Source of the DNA: an uncultured Pseudomonadota bacterium
Lineage (GTDB): Bacteria > Desulfobacterota_B > Binatia > UBA9968
NCBI GenBank assembly: GCA_946478635.1
Contig: CAMLCX010000056.1
Span: 1 to 15,446, forward strand
Length of the DNA: 15,446 bases
Reading direction: 5' to 3'
Numbering within the stretch: position 1 is the first letter of the stretch; every line of letters begins with the position of its first letter. Both the position numbers and the translations under genes were made by a program. The notes beneath the pieces were generated by a model that worked only from the letters and a program-made list of their open reading frames with translations, did no database searches and was not told the DNA's origin. Below are positions 6,060 through 15,143 of the stretch, piece after piece.

Positions 6060-8273
6060 ATGAAAGACTTACCCTCCGCCGAGATCAAAAACGCGATGAA
6101 GCTTTGGCCCGGGAAACCCTATCCGCTCGGCGCGACCTGGGACGGAGCGGGCGTCAATTTTTCTTTGTTTTCGGAAAACGCGACCAAAGTTGAGCTGTGC
6201 TTGTTCGATGGACCGGGCGCGCAGCGCGAAATGCGTATTCCGATACGAGAGCAGACCCATCAAGTCTGGCATCTTTATTTGCCCGAGGCGCGGCCGGGGC
6301 AGTTCTACGGCTACCGGGTTCACGGTCCGTACGAGCCGCAGAACGGGCAGCGCTTCAATCCGGCCAAGCTGCTTCTTGATCCCTACGCCAAAACAATCCA
6401 GGGCACGGTGCAATGGAGCGATGCCTTGTTCGGATATTCCATCGGCCACCCCGATCAGGATCTCTCACACAGCGACAGCGACAGCGCTGCGGGCATGCCC
6501 AAATGCGTCGTCGTCGATCCGGCGTTTAGCTGGGGCAACGACACGCCGCCCGCCACGCCTTGGCACAAGACGACCATCTACGAGCTGCACGTGCGCGGAT
6601 TCACGATGCGCCATCCCGGCGTGCCGCCGGAGCTGCGTGGCACGTACGCTGCACTCACTTTGCCGGCGGTGATCGATTATTTGAAAGCGCTCGGCGTCAC
6701 GGCGGTGGAATTGCTGCCGGTGCACCAATTTGTCGCCGACAAGCATTTGAAAGATCGCGGCCTGACCAACTATTGGGGCTATAATTCGATCGGATACTTC
6801 GCGCCCGAAGCGAGCTATGCGAGCGGCGGCACCGGCGTGCAGTTGGGGGAATTCAAAAGCATGGTGCGGGCGCTGCATCGGGAAGGCATCGAAGTCATTC
6901 TCGACGTGGTTTACAACCACACGGGTGAAGGAAATCACCTGGGGCCGACTCTCTGCTTCCGCGGCATCGACAATGCTTCTTATTATCGCCTGGTGGATCT
7001 CGACCGGCGCTACTACATGGACTACACGGGCTGCGGCAACACGCTCGACATGACTCATCCGCGCGTGCTTCAGCTGATCATGGACAGCCTGCGCTACTGG
7101 GTGGGAGAGATGCATGTCGACGGTTTTCGCTTCGACCTGGCGTCGACCTTGGCGCGGGAGCTTCACGATGTCGACCGGCTCGGCGCCTTCTTCGATATCA
7201 TCCAACAAGACCCGGTCATCTCCCAAGTAAAGCTCATCGCCGAGCCCTGGGACCTCGGCCCGGGGGGCTACCAGGTCGGAAATTTCCCAGTGCTCTGGGC
7301 CGAATGGAACGCGGCCTATCGCGACACCACCCGGCGCTTTTGGAAAGGCGACGCCGGGCAAGTCGGCGGTTTGGCCTACCGGCTCACCGGGTCAAGCGAT
7401 TTATACGGCCATAACGGCCGGCTGCCCTACGCCAGCGTGAATTTCATCACGGCTCACGACGGCTTTACGCTGCACGATTTGGTCAGCTACAACGACAAGC
7501 ACAACGACGCCAACGGCGAAGAGAACCGCGACGGCCACGATGATAACTTGAGCTGGAACAGCGGCGCGGAAGGCGACACCGACAAAACTGAAATATCGGC
7601 GCTACGCGAAAGGCAGAAGCGCAATTTTCTGGCGACGCTGTTTCTATCCCAGGGCGTGCCCATGCTGCTCGCCGGCGACGAATCGGGCCGCACTCAGAAA
7701 GGCAACAACAACGCCTATTGTCAGGACAACGAGATCTCCTGGCTCGACTGGAAACTCGACCGGCCGCGCCGCGAGCTTTTGGAGTTCACGCAATTTCTGC
7801 TGCGTTTCCGCGACCAGCATCCGGTGCTGACACGACGGCATTTTTTTCAGGGGCGACGCATCCGCGGCTCGGAGGTCAAGGATCTGGCGTGGTTTCGCCC
7901 CGACGGCAAGGAGATGAGCGATGAAGACTGGAGCAATTCGGAAACGCGCTGTTTCGGCCTTCGGCTGGCGGGCGAGGCGATCGAAGAGTTGGACGATCGC
8001 GGTAACCGCGTCGTCGATGATACTTTGCTGATTCTGCTCAACGCACATCACGAACCGATTCCGTTCACCCTGCCTGCCCACCGGCGCAAAGTTCGCTGGG
8101 AGGTTATTTGGGATACCTGCGATCCATCCTGGGACCGCAAGAAACGGCGGCTGATGCGCGGTGGTGAGATTTACGATTGCAAAGGTCGGTCGCTTGGTGT
8201 GCTGCGCTTGCCGGGAGGGGCGGAAGGGAACGAAAAAAACCTCGACGGCCGTTCCGTTTTGCCATTCCGATGA
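6060..8273 (+). CDS. glgX: glycogen debranching enzyme (GlgX/TreX family)
   Basis: This 737-residue enzyme belongs to the isoamylase-type GH13_11 family and hydrolyses alpha-1,6 branches in glycogen-like glucan in the cytoplasm. An N-terminal CBM48 (about 18-115, with PLGATWDGAGVNFSLFSE) precedes the catalytic barrel. The catalytic triad is D359 in DGFRFDLA, E395 in IAEPWD and D467 in ITAHDGFTLHDLVSY. The conserved LAGDE appears near residues 537-541, and a C-terminal beta domain follows. Its length is normal for the family, with a glycine-rich and charged tail after about 715. In some bacteria the orthologue (TreX) feeds TreY/TreZ for trehalose synthesis; in others GlgX acts with phosphorylase. 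Neither partner is in the window, so the name treX is equally possible. ATG 6060 has no clear SD; ATG 6096 is an alternative. Its TGA (8271-8273) overlaps an ATG in the glgE frame. Confidence 0.94.
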   Translation: MKDLPSAEIKNAMKLWPGKPYPLGATWDGAGVNFSLFSENATKVELCLFDGPGAQREMRIPIREQTHQVWHLYLPEARPGQFYGYRVHGPYEPQNGQRFNPAKLLLDPYAKTIQGTVQWSDALFGYSIGHPDQDLSHSDSDSAAGMPKCVVVDPAFSWGNDTPPATPWHKTTIYELHVRGFTMRHPGVPPELRGTYAALTLPAVIDYLKALGVTAVELLPVHQFVADKHLKDRGLTNYWGYNSIGYFAPEASYASGGTGVQLGEFKSMVRALHREGIEVILDVVYNHTGEGNHLGPTLCFRGIDNASYYRLVDLDRRYYMDYTGCGNTLDMTHPRVLQLIMDSLRYWVGEMHVDGFRFDLASTLARELHDVDRLGAFFDIIQQDPVISQVKLIAEPWDLGPGGYQVGNFPVLWAEWNAAYRDTTRRFWKGDAGQVGGLAYRLTGSSDLYGHNGRLPYASVNFITAHDGFTLHDLVSYNDKHNDANGEENRDGHDDNLSWNSGAEGDTDKTEISALRERQKRNFLATLFLSQGVPMLLAGDESGRTQKGNNNAYCQDNEISWLDWKLDRPRRELLEFTQFLLRFRDQHPVLTRRHFFQGRRIRGSEVKDLAWFRPDGKEMSDEDWSNSETRCFGLRLAGEAIEELDDRGNRVVDDTLLILLNAHHEPIPFTLPAHRRKVRWEVIWDTCDPSWDRKKRRLMRGGEIYDCKGRSLGVLRLPGGAEGNEKNLDGRSVLPFR

Positions 8274-8298
8274 GCCGCAAGTTGGCGCACCGGAGGTC

Positions 8299-8304
8299 AA
8301 GGAA
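8299..8304 (+). promoter_or_regulatory. ribosome binding site chosen for glgE
   Basis: AAGGAA lies seven bases before ATG 8312. The frame has two other plausible starts: ATG 8270, which forms an ATGA overlap with the glgX stop but has no SD, and ATG 8333, which has GGAG at 8319-8322 with spacing 10. Conserved GlgE sequence starts at RVVIEGV, a few residues after the 8333 start, so homology does not decide between them. Confidence 0.4.
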
Positions 8305-8311
8305 CACACGA

Positions 8312-10321
8312 ATGTCCGGGAGATCCAACTACATGACAAGCGAGGGAAAACAGCGCGTGGTGATCGAGGGCGTCGCCCCGGAGATCGACGGCGGTCAGTT
8401 TCCGATCAAGCGCACGCGCGGAGAGCTGGTCGAGGTTGAGGCTGATATTTTCGTCGACGGCCATGAAGTGATTTCCGCGGCTCTGCTGTTTCGCCATGAA
8501 CGCGGGCAAGTCTGGCGCGAATCGCCTTTCGAAGCCCGGGTCAATGACCGCTGGCGTGCCGTGTTTAGGGTCGATGAACTGGGCCGTCATTTTTACTCCA
8601 TTACGGCATGGGTCGATCGATTCAAATCCTGGCGGCGCGATTTAAAAAAACGCGCCGACGCAGGTGCCCATACCGAAGCGGATATGCTCATGGGCGCGGC
8701 CTTACTCGAAGAAACCAGCACGCGGGCCGGAAGCGACGTAAAAAAACTCCGGGAATGGGCAAAGAGATTGAGCGACGGTAAACAAGGTTTGTCCGACAAG
8801 CTGGGTTTGGCGCTCAGCGACGATCTAGCCGACCTCGTCGAGCGATATCCTGACCGAAGCTCTGCAACCAAGTATGCAAAAGATCTCAGCGTCATCGTCG
8901 ATCGCGAGAAGGCGCGCTTCAGTTCATGGTACGAGATGTTTCCGCGCTCCTGCGCGGCCGAGCCCGGACGGCACGGCACATTCAAAGACTGCGAGCGGAT
9001 GCTCCCCTACATCGCATCGATGGGGTTCGACGTGCTTTATTTGCCGCCGATCCATCCCATCGGACGGACGCATCGCAAGGGGAAAAATAACGCCGTCGTT
9101 ACAGCCGCAAGCGATCCCGGGAGCCCGTGGGCGATCGGTGGCGCGGAGGGCGGTCACAAGTCCATTCATCCAGAACTGGGGACGCTAGCGGAATTCAAGC
9201 ATTTGGTAAGCCAAGCCGAGACCCACGGCATGGAACTCGCTTTGGATCTCGCCTTTCAGTGCAGCCCGGATCATCCCTACGTCAAGGAGCATCCGGAGTG
9301 GTTCCGCCGGCGCCCTGATGGAACCGTGCAGTACGCCGAGAACCCGCCCAAGAAATATGAAGATATATTTCCGCTCGATTTCACTTCCGAGCAGTGGCGC
9401 GGATTATGGCAGGAATTGCTGGGTGTCGCGCAATTTTGGATCGACCAGGGCATACGCATTTTTCGCGTCGATAACCCGCACACCAAGCCACTGCTGTTTT
9501 GGCATTGGCTGATCGACGAGGTGAAGAAAAAAAATCCCGACGTGATTTTTCTGGCGGAAGCCTTCACTCGGCCCAAGGTGATGTATCGCCTGGCCAAGGT
9601 CGGCTTCAGCCAGTCCTATACCTACTTCTCCTGGCGCAACACCAAGCCTGAACTCACCCAGTACTTTATCGAGCTGACGCGCAGCCAAGCGCGCGACTAT
9701 TTCCGTCCGAACCTCTGGCCCAATACGCCGGATATCTTAAACGAGTATCTCCAGTTCGGCGGTCGCCCGGCGTTTATGGTTCGACTGATTCTCGCTGCCA
9801 CTCTGGGCGCAAGCTACGGCATCTACGGTCCGGCGTTCGAGCTGATGGAGGATCGCCCGCGCGAGGCGGGGAGCGAAGAGTATTTGAACTCCGAAAAATA
9901 CGAAATTCGGAACTGGAACAGGGAAACCTCCGATAGCCTTAAAGAACTGATTGCCAGAGTCAACCGCATTCGCAAAGAGAATCCGGCGCTGCAGAGCGAT
10001 GACAGCTTGCGCTTTCACGAAGTCGATAACGAGCAGATCCTTTGCTATACGAAGCAATCCGAGGATCTCAGCAATGTGATCGCGGTGGTGGTGAACCTCG
10101 ATCCGCACCATGTGCAGTCCGGCTGGGTGAAGCTTCCCCTCGAAACGCTCAAGCTCGATCCGCTTGACTCCTACCAGGCGCATGATTTATTGACGGGCGC
10201 GCGTTTTCTCTGGCACGGCGAGAGAAATTTCGTCGAGCTTAACCCGCCCACGGGTCCCGCGCACATTCTGCGCCTGCGCCGGCGGCTGCGGCGCGAACAG
10301 GATTTCGATTATTTCATGTGA
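8312..10321 (+). CDS. glgE: alpha-1,4-glucan:maltose-1-phosphate maltosyltransferase
   Basis: GlgE (EC 2.4.99.16) transfers maltosyl units from alpha-maltose-1-phosphate to the non-reducing end of an alpha-1,4-glucan and releases phosphate. From ATG 8312 the protein has 669 residues, usual for the family. The N-terminal domain begins RVVIEGVAPEIDGGQFPIKR and carries the helical insert, then the GH13_3 barrel. Catalytic residues by motif are the nucleophile D387 in FRVDNPHTKP, the acid/base E416 in FLAEAFTRPK, and D474 in WPNTPDIL. The segment SYTYFSWRNTK is strongly diagnostic of GlgE against other GH13 enzymes. The gene is packed between glgX and treS-mak; its stop TGA overlaps the GTG of the next gene by 4 bases. 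That couples it to the gene that makes its substrate. Confidence 0.95.
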   Translation: MSGRSNYMTSEGKQRVVIEGVAPEIDGGQFPIKRTRGELVEVEADIFVDGHEVISAALLFRHERGQVWRESPFEARVNDRWRAVFRVDELGRHFYSITAWVDRFKSWRRDLKKRADAGAHTEADMLMGAALLEETSTRAGSDVKKLREWAKRLSDGKQGLSDKLGLALSDDLADLVERYPDRSSATKYAKDLSVIVDREKARFSSWYEMFPRSCAAEPGRHGTFKDCERMLPYIASMGFDVLYLPPIHPIGRTHRKGKNNAVVTAASDPGSPWAIGGAEGGHKSIHPELGTLAEFKHLVSQAETHGMELALDLAFQCSPDHPYVKEHPEWFRRRPDGTVQYAENPPKKYEDIFPLDFTSEQWRGLWQELLGVAQFWIDQGIRIFRVDNPHTKPLLFWHWLIDEVKKKNPDVIFLAEAFTRPKVMYRLAKVGFSQSYTYFSWRNTKPELTQYFIELTRSQARDYFRPNLWPNTPDILNEYLQFGGRPAFMVRLILAATLGASYGIYGPAFELMEDRPREAGSEEYLNSEKYEIRNWNRETSDSLKELIARVNRIRKENPALQSDDSLRFHEVDNEQILCYTKQSEDLSNVIAVVVNLDPHHVQSGWVKLPLETLKLDPLDSYQAHDLLTGARFLWHGERNFVELNPPTGPAHILRLRRRLRREQDFDYFM

Positions 10322-13300
10322 CGAAGATGAAAGAAGAGACTAAAAGCAACAAGAATCTCGCCGCCGCCGATGATCCGCTCTGGTATAAGGACGCGGTTAT
10401 CTATGAGCTTCATGTCCGAGCGTTTTCCGACGGTAATGCCGACGGCATCGGGGATTTCAAGGGGCTCACCGAAAAGCTCGATTATCTGCACGATCTCGGC
10501 GTTACGGCGCTCTGGCTTCTGCCGTTCTATCCGTCGCCGCTCAAAGACGACGGTTACGATCTGGCGAGCTACACCGAAATCCATCCCGATTACGGCACAC
10601 TCAAGGATTTCAAAGTGTTTTTGCGCGAAGCCCATCGGCGCGGCTTGCGCGTGATCACCGAGTTGGTCGTCAACCACACCTCGGATCAGCATCCCTGGTT
10701 TCAGCGAGCCCGGCGCGCCGCGCCAGGCAGCAAGGAACGCGATTTCTACGTCTGGAGGGAGAATCAGGAGGCCTATAAAGAAGCGCGGATTATCTTCAAG
10801 GATTTTGAAACTTCCAATTGGGCGTGGGATCCGCTGGCCAAGGCCTATTATTGGCATCGATTCTACTCGCACCAGCCCGATTTGAATTTTGCCAGCCCGG
10901 CGGTCAAGCGCGCCATTTTTGAGGCGATGGATTCCTGGCTCGACATGGGCGTCGATGGGCTGCGATTGGATGCCGTTCCCTATCTTTTCGAACGAGACGG
11001 CACGAGCTGCGAGAATTTGCCCGAAACGCATCAGTTCTTAAAAGAGCTGCGCCGGCACGTGGACTCCAAGTATCGAAACCGCATGTTGCTCGCGGAAGCC
11101 AACCAGTGGCCGGAAGAAGCGGTGAACTATTTCGGCAGCGGCGATGAGTGCCACATGGCATTTCACTTTCCGTTGATGCCACGCATTTTCATGTCCGTGC
11201 ACATGGAGGATCGTTTCCCGATCGTCGATATTCTCGGTCAGACGCCGGAGATTCCCGCCAACTCGCAGTGGACTTTATTCCTGCGCAATCACGACGAGCT
11301 GACGCTCGAAATGGTCACCGATGAAGACCGCGACTACATGTATAAGGTTTATGCGAGCGATCCGAAGGCGCGCATCAATCTGGGCATACGACGCCGCCTG
11401 GCACCGCTGCTGGATAGTAACCGTAGAAAAATTGAGTTGCTCAACTGCCTGCTGTTCTCGCTCCCCGGAACTCCGGTGGTCTATTACGGCGATGAGATCG
11501 GCATGGGCGACAACTTCTATCTCGGCGATCGTAACGGCGTGCGCACTCCCATGCAATGGAGCGCCGATCGCAATGCCGGTTTTTCGGAAGCCAATTCGCA
11601 ACGGCTTTTTCTGCCGATCATCATCGATCCGCAGCATCATTATGAGGCAATCAATGTCGAGACGGAGCAGGAGAATCTGAGTTCACTTCTCTGGTGGATG
11701 AAGCGGCTGATCAGTCTGCGCAAACGCTACCGCGCGTTCGGCAGGGGCAGCACCGAGTTCCTCTATCCCGGTAATCGCCGCGTGCTCGTTTTTATCCGCC
11801 GGTTGGCGGACGAAATCATCCTTACGGTGGCAAACTTGTCGCGCTTCGTGCAGTGCGTTGAATTGGATCTTTCAGAGTTCAAAGGCCGAGTGCCGGTAGA
11901 GCTTTTCGGTCAGACCGAATTTCCACCCATCGGCGAACTGCCGTATTTCATCACGCTTGGACCGCACGGCTTCTACTGGTTCAAGCTCGAAGCGTCGCCC
12001 AGCACGGCGCCGCGCGCGTCGGAAGAAGCGCTGCTTGCTTCATTGGAAGTCAGCGGCCCGTGGGAGCAGATCCTTGCACGAGCCGGCAAGCCGGCACTGG
12101 AACGAATTCTTCCCGGCTATCTCACAAGTTGCCGTTGGTTTGGCGGCAAGGCGCGAAAAGTGCGAGCCGTCAACATTGGCGACGTTATCCCGGTTCCGGC
12201 CGACTCGCACGATGCGCAGTTAACGACCGTGGAAGTCGCCTATGCCGAAGGCGAGCCGGAGGCCTACCTCTTGCCCCTAGCGTTTGTCACTGCGGAGCGC
12301 GCAGCGGAAATCCAGCAGAGTTCGCCGCAGGCGATAATCGCGCGGCTGAAATCAATACAAAATGGCGCCGCCGTTGACGGGCTGCTCATTGACGCGCTTT
12401 TCGATCGCGCATTGCCGAAAGCCTTGTTCGACGCCATAGCGCGCCGCCGCAGCTTCAAAGGAAAGTCCGGCGAAATCTTGGCGCTGCCTTCGTTGCTGTT
12501 TCGCGCCTTAAGAGGTCCGAGCGAAGCGAGCTTGGAACCGGCAGTTATAAGGAAAGACCAGAGTAATACTTCCATTGTTTACGGAGACCGATTCGTCCTG
12601 AAGATCTTCCGGCGGCTGCAAAACGGTATCAATCCCGATCTCGAGATCGGCCGTTTCCTGACCGAAAAGACCTCTTTCGAGCATATCCCCAAACTGGCGG
12701 GGAGCTTGGAACTGCGCCGAACGAATCAGGGAGTCGCGACTGTGGGCATCATGCACAGCTGGATCCGCAATGAGGGCGATGCGTGGCGCTATAGCCTGGA
12801 TCACCTAGCCGACTTTTTCGAAGGCTGCGGCGCGATGGCCGCGCTTTCCGAGCTTTACCGGCCGCCGGGCCACGTTACGGATTTCCTTGAACGGGATGTG
12901 CCCGAGACGGTGCGCGAGAGCATCGGCTCGTATCTCGCCTCGGCGGCGCTGCTCGGCCGGCGCACCGGCGAGTTTCACGTCGCCTTGGCCAGCGACCCGA
13001 GCGCTGGTGATTTTGTCTCCGAGGCGTTTACGCCGTTTTACCGCCGGTCCGCTTTCCAGAGCATGCGTACCCTGGCTGACCGCGCTCTGGCAACGTTGCG
13101 CGAAAAGCTCAAGAGCCTGCCAGAGGACCTCCGCGCGGACGCCGAGCGCGTGCTCGCTCTCAAGAACGAAATATTTAACCGCTTTCGCTTTATCGTTGAT
13201 GGGAAAATCACCGCCCTGCGCATTCGAACGCACGGTGACTATCATCTGGGCCAAGTGCTTTTTACGGGAAAGGATTTTGTGCTCACGGATTTCGAAGGTG

Positions 13301-13677
13301 AACCGGCGCAACCGATCGGCGAGCGGCGCGGCAAACGTTCGCCGTTGCGTGATGTTGCCGGTATGCTGCGGTCGTTCGATTATGCGGCGCTCACGGCGCT
13401 TGGGAGCCGCGATTTGCGCGCCCAGGATATCGCGCAATTTACGGTGGCGGCCAAGTGTTGGGTATTTTGGGTATCGGTGGTGTTCGTGCGGAACTACCTT
13501 GAAAGCAGCCGCAATGGCGGTTTTCTCCCGGCGAGTCGGGAGGAGTTAAAAAACTTGCTGGATCTGTTTCTGCTGCAAAAGGCCATTTACGAACTGAACT
13601 ACGAGATCAATAGTCGTCCCGAGTGGGTTGCCATACCGATTCGCGGCATTCTCGATATCATGAATGCAGGTGCGTAA
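10318..13677 (+). CDS. treS: trehalose synthase-maltokinase fusion protein
   Basis: This 1119-residue bifunctional enzyme isomerises trehalose and maltose (TreS, EC 5.4.99.16) and phosphorylates maltose to maltose-1-phosphate with ATP (Mak/Pep2, EC 2.7.1.175). The TreS part (about 20-560) opens with DPLWYKDAVIYELHVRAF and has D218 in DGLRLDAV, E260 in LLAEANQWPEE and D326 in LRNHDE. The maltokinase part (about 578-1110) starts with YLTSCRWFGGKAR, has K762 in FVLKIF as the probable ATP-binding lysine, D974 in THGDYHLGQV as the probable catalytic base, and D991 in LTDFEGEP as the metal ligand. Both halves look intact. Separate TreS and Mak proteins are typical of mycobacteria; fusions occur in many Proteobacteria such as Pseudomonas. 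The frame starts with GTG overlapping the glgE stop (GTGA); ATG 10327 is a possible alternative. It is the last gene of the run. Confidence 0.95.
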   Translation: MTKMKEETKSNKNLAAADDPLWYKDAVIYELHVRAFSDGNADGIGDFKGLTEKLDYLHDLGVTALWLLPFYPSPLKDDGYDLASYTEIHPDYGTLKDFKVFLREAHRRGLRVITELVVNHTSDQHPWFQRARRAAPGSKERDFYVWRENQEAYKEARIIFKDFETSNWAWDPLAKAYYWHRFYSHQPDLNFASPAVKRAIFEAMDSWLDMGVDGLRLDAVPYLFERDGTSCENLPETHQFLKELRRHVDSKYRNRMLLAEANQWPEEAVNYFGSGDECHMAFHFPLMPRIFMSVHMEDRFPIVDILGQTPEIPANSQWTLFLRNHDELTLEMVTDEDRDYMYKVYASDPKARINLGIRRRLAPLLDSNRRKIELLNCLLFSLPGTPVVYYGDEIGMGDNFYLGDRNGVRTPMQWSADRNAGFSEANSQRLFLPIIIDPQHHYEAINVETEQENLSSLLWWMKRLISLRKRYRAFGRGSTEFLYPGNRRVLVFIRRLADEIILTVANLSRFVQCVELDLSEFKGRVPVELFGQTEFPPIGELPYFITLGPHGFYWFKLEASPSTAPRASEEALLASLEVSGPWEQILARAGKPALERILPGYLTSCRWFGGKARKVRAVNIGDVIPVPADSHDAQLTTVEVAYAEGEPEAYLLPLAFVTAERAAEIQQSSPQAIIARLKSIQNGAAVDGLLIDALFDRALPKALFDAIARRRSFKGKSGEILALPSLLFRALRGPSEASLEPAVIRKDQSNTSIVYGDRFVLKIFRRLQNGINPDLEIGRFLTEKTSFEHIPKLAGSLELRRTNQGVATVGIMHSWIRNEGDAWRYSLDHLADFFEGCGAMAALSELYRPPGHVTDFLERDVPETVRESIGSYLASAALLGRRTGEFHVALASDPSAGDFVSEAFTPFYRRSAFQSMRTLADRALATLREKLKSLPEDLRADAERVLALKNEIFNRFRFIVDGKITALRIRTHGDYHLGQVLFTGKDFVLTDFEGEPAQPIGERRGKRSPLRDVAGMLRSFDYAALTALGSRDLRAQDIAQFTVAAKCWVFWVSVVFVRNYLESSRNGGFLPASREELKNLLDLFLLQKAIYELNYEINSRPEWVAIPIRGILDIMNAGA

Positions 13678-13733
13678 ACGGCGATTCCCGCTCACGGGCG
13701 TTGCCATGGGGCGGGCACCGCGCCAATCACGCC
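13678..13733. other. short convergent gap without a clear terminator
   Basis: The treS-mak and cyclase genes end tail to tail 56 bases apart. The gap holds only small dyads such as CCCG-CTCA-CGGG (13687-13698) with no T-run behind them on either strand. Read-through from one gene into the antisense of the other is therefore possible. Confidence 0.4.
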
Positions 13734-14921
13734 TCAGCCGGGCTTTTTCTGTTCTTGTTCGGGACTGACCCGGCGCACGGCTATTTTGACGGTTGTCGGA
13801 GAAAGCTGCTGCAGCGTCAGGTTCGGCGGGTGGCGCACGTTCTGCTCCGATATGCGAAGGGTTTTTTGACCAGCCTCTGGAACCGACAAATCAATCTCCA
13901 CCCGAAGCTTTTTCGGATCGAAAAAATAAAATGCCCGTTTGGGGCCGGTGAATGTGGCGGTCACGGACGGCGGATCCACATGTTCGACCCGATATTCCGG
14001 CGGTAAGTTCTGCACATGGGTTGGAATTCTATAAATCACCTCTACCGTGCTCGAGCCAGGGACCAACACGTACCAGAGACCAACCGCTAGCGAGAAGGTC
14101 ACCAGTTTTGCGAGCCAGTTTTCCCGCAATAGCGAGGCCGAGAGACCACGCCGCTCGGCGGGCGGATACTTCTCTTGAAGAAACGCCTGGAGCAATAGGC
14201 TTAGCTCCTGAATGTTATTGACGGCGCGTAGCCGGCTGGCGCGCGCCACTGAGATCGTGCCCCGTTCTTCCGATACCGCGATACAAAACGCGTCGCTCAA
14301 TTCAGCGAGCCCGAGCGCGGCGCTGTGCCGCGTGCCCACGTTCGTCAATTGTTGGAAATCCTTGGATAGCGGCAAGTGAGCCGCGAAGAGCGAGATCCGG
14401 TCGTGTTCCACGATCACGGCGCCGTCATGTCCCGGCGAGTGGGGATCGAAGATGCTTTTCAACAACGGCTCGCTGATTTTTCCTTCCATTTCGATGCCGC
14501 CCATCACGTGGCGTGCAATCGGATCTTTTCCTTCGACGACGATCAGGGCGCCGATCCTATCCTTGGCGAGGTCGGCCACCGTACCGACCAGAATATCGGC
14601 TGTGTCCGTCCGGAGCGCCCGAGAATTTTTGCGCGCGAGGCTCCAAACCGCGATCCGCTCGAAAATCTGTCGTAGTTCTTCTTGGAAGATGACGACGATA
14701 ATGATCAAAAATATCGCGAAGAACCCCTGGAATATCCATGCCGTCAATTGTAGGTCCAGATACCGGGCCAGAATGTAGATGGCCGCCAAAATGAAAATTC
14801 CCCGGATGATAAAAGCCGCTCGAGTCTGCTTGAGAAAGGCCGTGGCCGTGTAAAGCAAAACCGCGACGACAAGAATATCGACGAGATCGGCAATGCTGAT
14901 ATTCATGAATGGGGTGAGCAT
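13734..14921 (-). CDS. cdaA: membrane diadenylate cyclase (CdaA type) with fused YbbR-like domain
   Basis: The protein has 395 residues. Three N-terminal membrane helices (about 11-30, 36-54, 61-79) are followed by a coiled linker and a DAC domain (about 100-235), which condenses two ATP into c-di-AMP. The DAC motifs are D166-G-A in HDGAVIV and GTRHS at 196-200. The second motif is usually RHR, so the last arginine is serine here. Unlike a typical CdaA (about 270 residues), the chain goes on with a fourth membrane helix (about 268-286) and a region of about 95 residues resembling a YbbR domain, the domain of the cyclase regulator CdaR, which would lie outside the inner membrane. The C terminus is charged and disordered. 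It starts at ATG 14921 with a poor SD; ATG 14906 is an alternative. It converges on the glucan run. The cyclase call is firm; activity with the altered motif is likely but not certain. Confidence 0.92.
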   Translation of the reverse strand: MLTPFMNISIADLVDILVVAVLLYTATAFLKQTRAAFIIRGIFILAAIYILARYLDLQLTAWIFQGFFAIFLIIIVVIFQEELRQIFERIAVWSLARKNSRALRTDTADILVGTVADLAKDRIGALIVVEGKDPIARHVMGGIEMEGKISEPLLKSIFDPHSPGHDGAVIVEHDRISLFAAHLPLSKDFQQLTNVGTRHSAALGLAELSDAFCIAVSEERGTISVARASRLRAVNNIQELSLLLQAFLQEKYPPAERRGLSASLLRENWLAKLVTFSLAVGLWYVLVPGSSTVEVIYRIPTHVQNLPPEYRVEHVDPPSVTATFTGPKRAFYFFDPKKLRVEIDLSVPEAGQKTLRISEQNVRHPPNLTLQQLSPTTVKIAVRRVSPEQEQKKPG

Positions 14922-15143
14922 GGTCTTACTGAAGATCTAAGGCAGAGCAATCGTCTGCACAATACCGAGTTGCGATCTTGCGCGGAATGATAAACTCTCT
15001 TGTCGCATCAGGCATTGCGAGAATCAAGGCTGAGCGCGAAATCGACCGTCGCCCAAAGAAGACTAAGACTTCACTGTTTCGCACTCGGGGTGCCCTTCCT
15101 CCCCGATTGCATGCCCAATCCAAGAGACGCCAAACCTGCGGTC

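Noticed and set aside
6465..7361. 298-codon - strand frame inside glgX
   Set aside because: Antisense shadow of a high-GC gene with intact motifs; the translation resembles no domain and is histidine- and arginine-rich.
8177..8269. Extension of the GlgE frame upstream inside glgX
   Set aside because: The basic, low-complexity translation (many R and K) reads as an out-of-frame shadow of glgX; conserved GlgE sequence begins after 8333.
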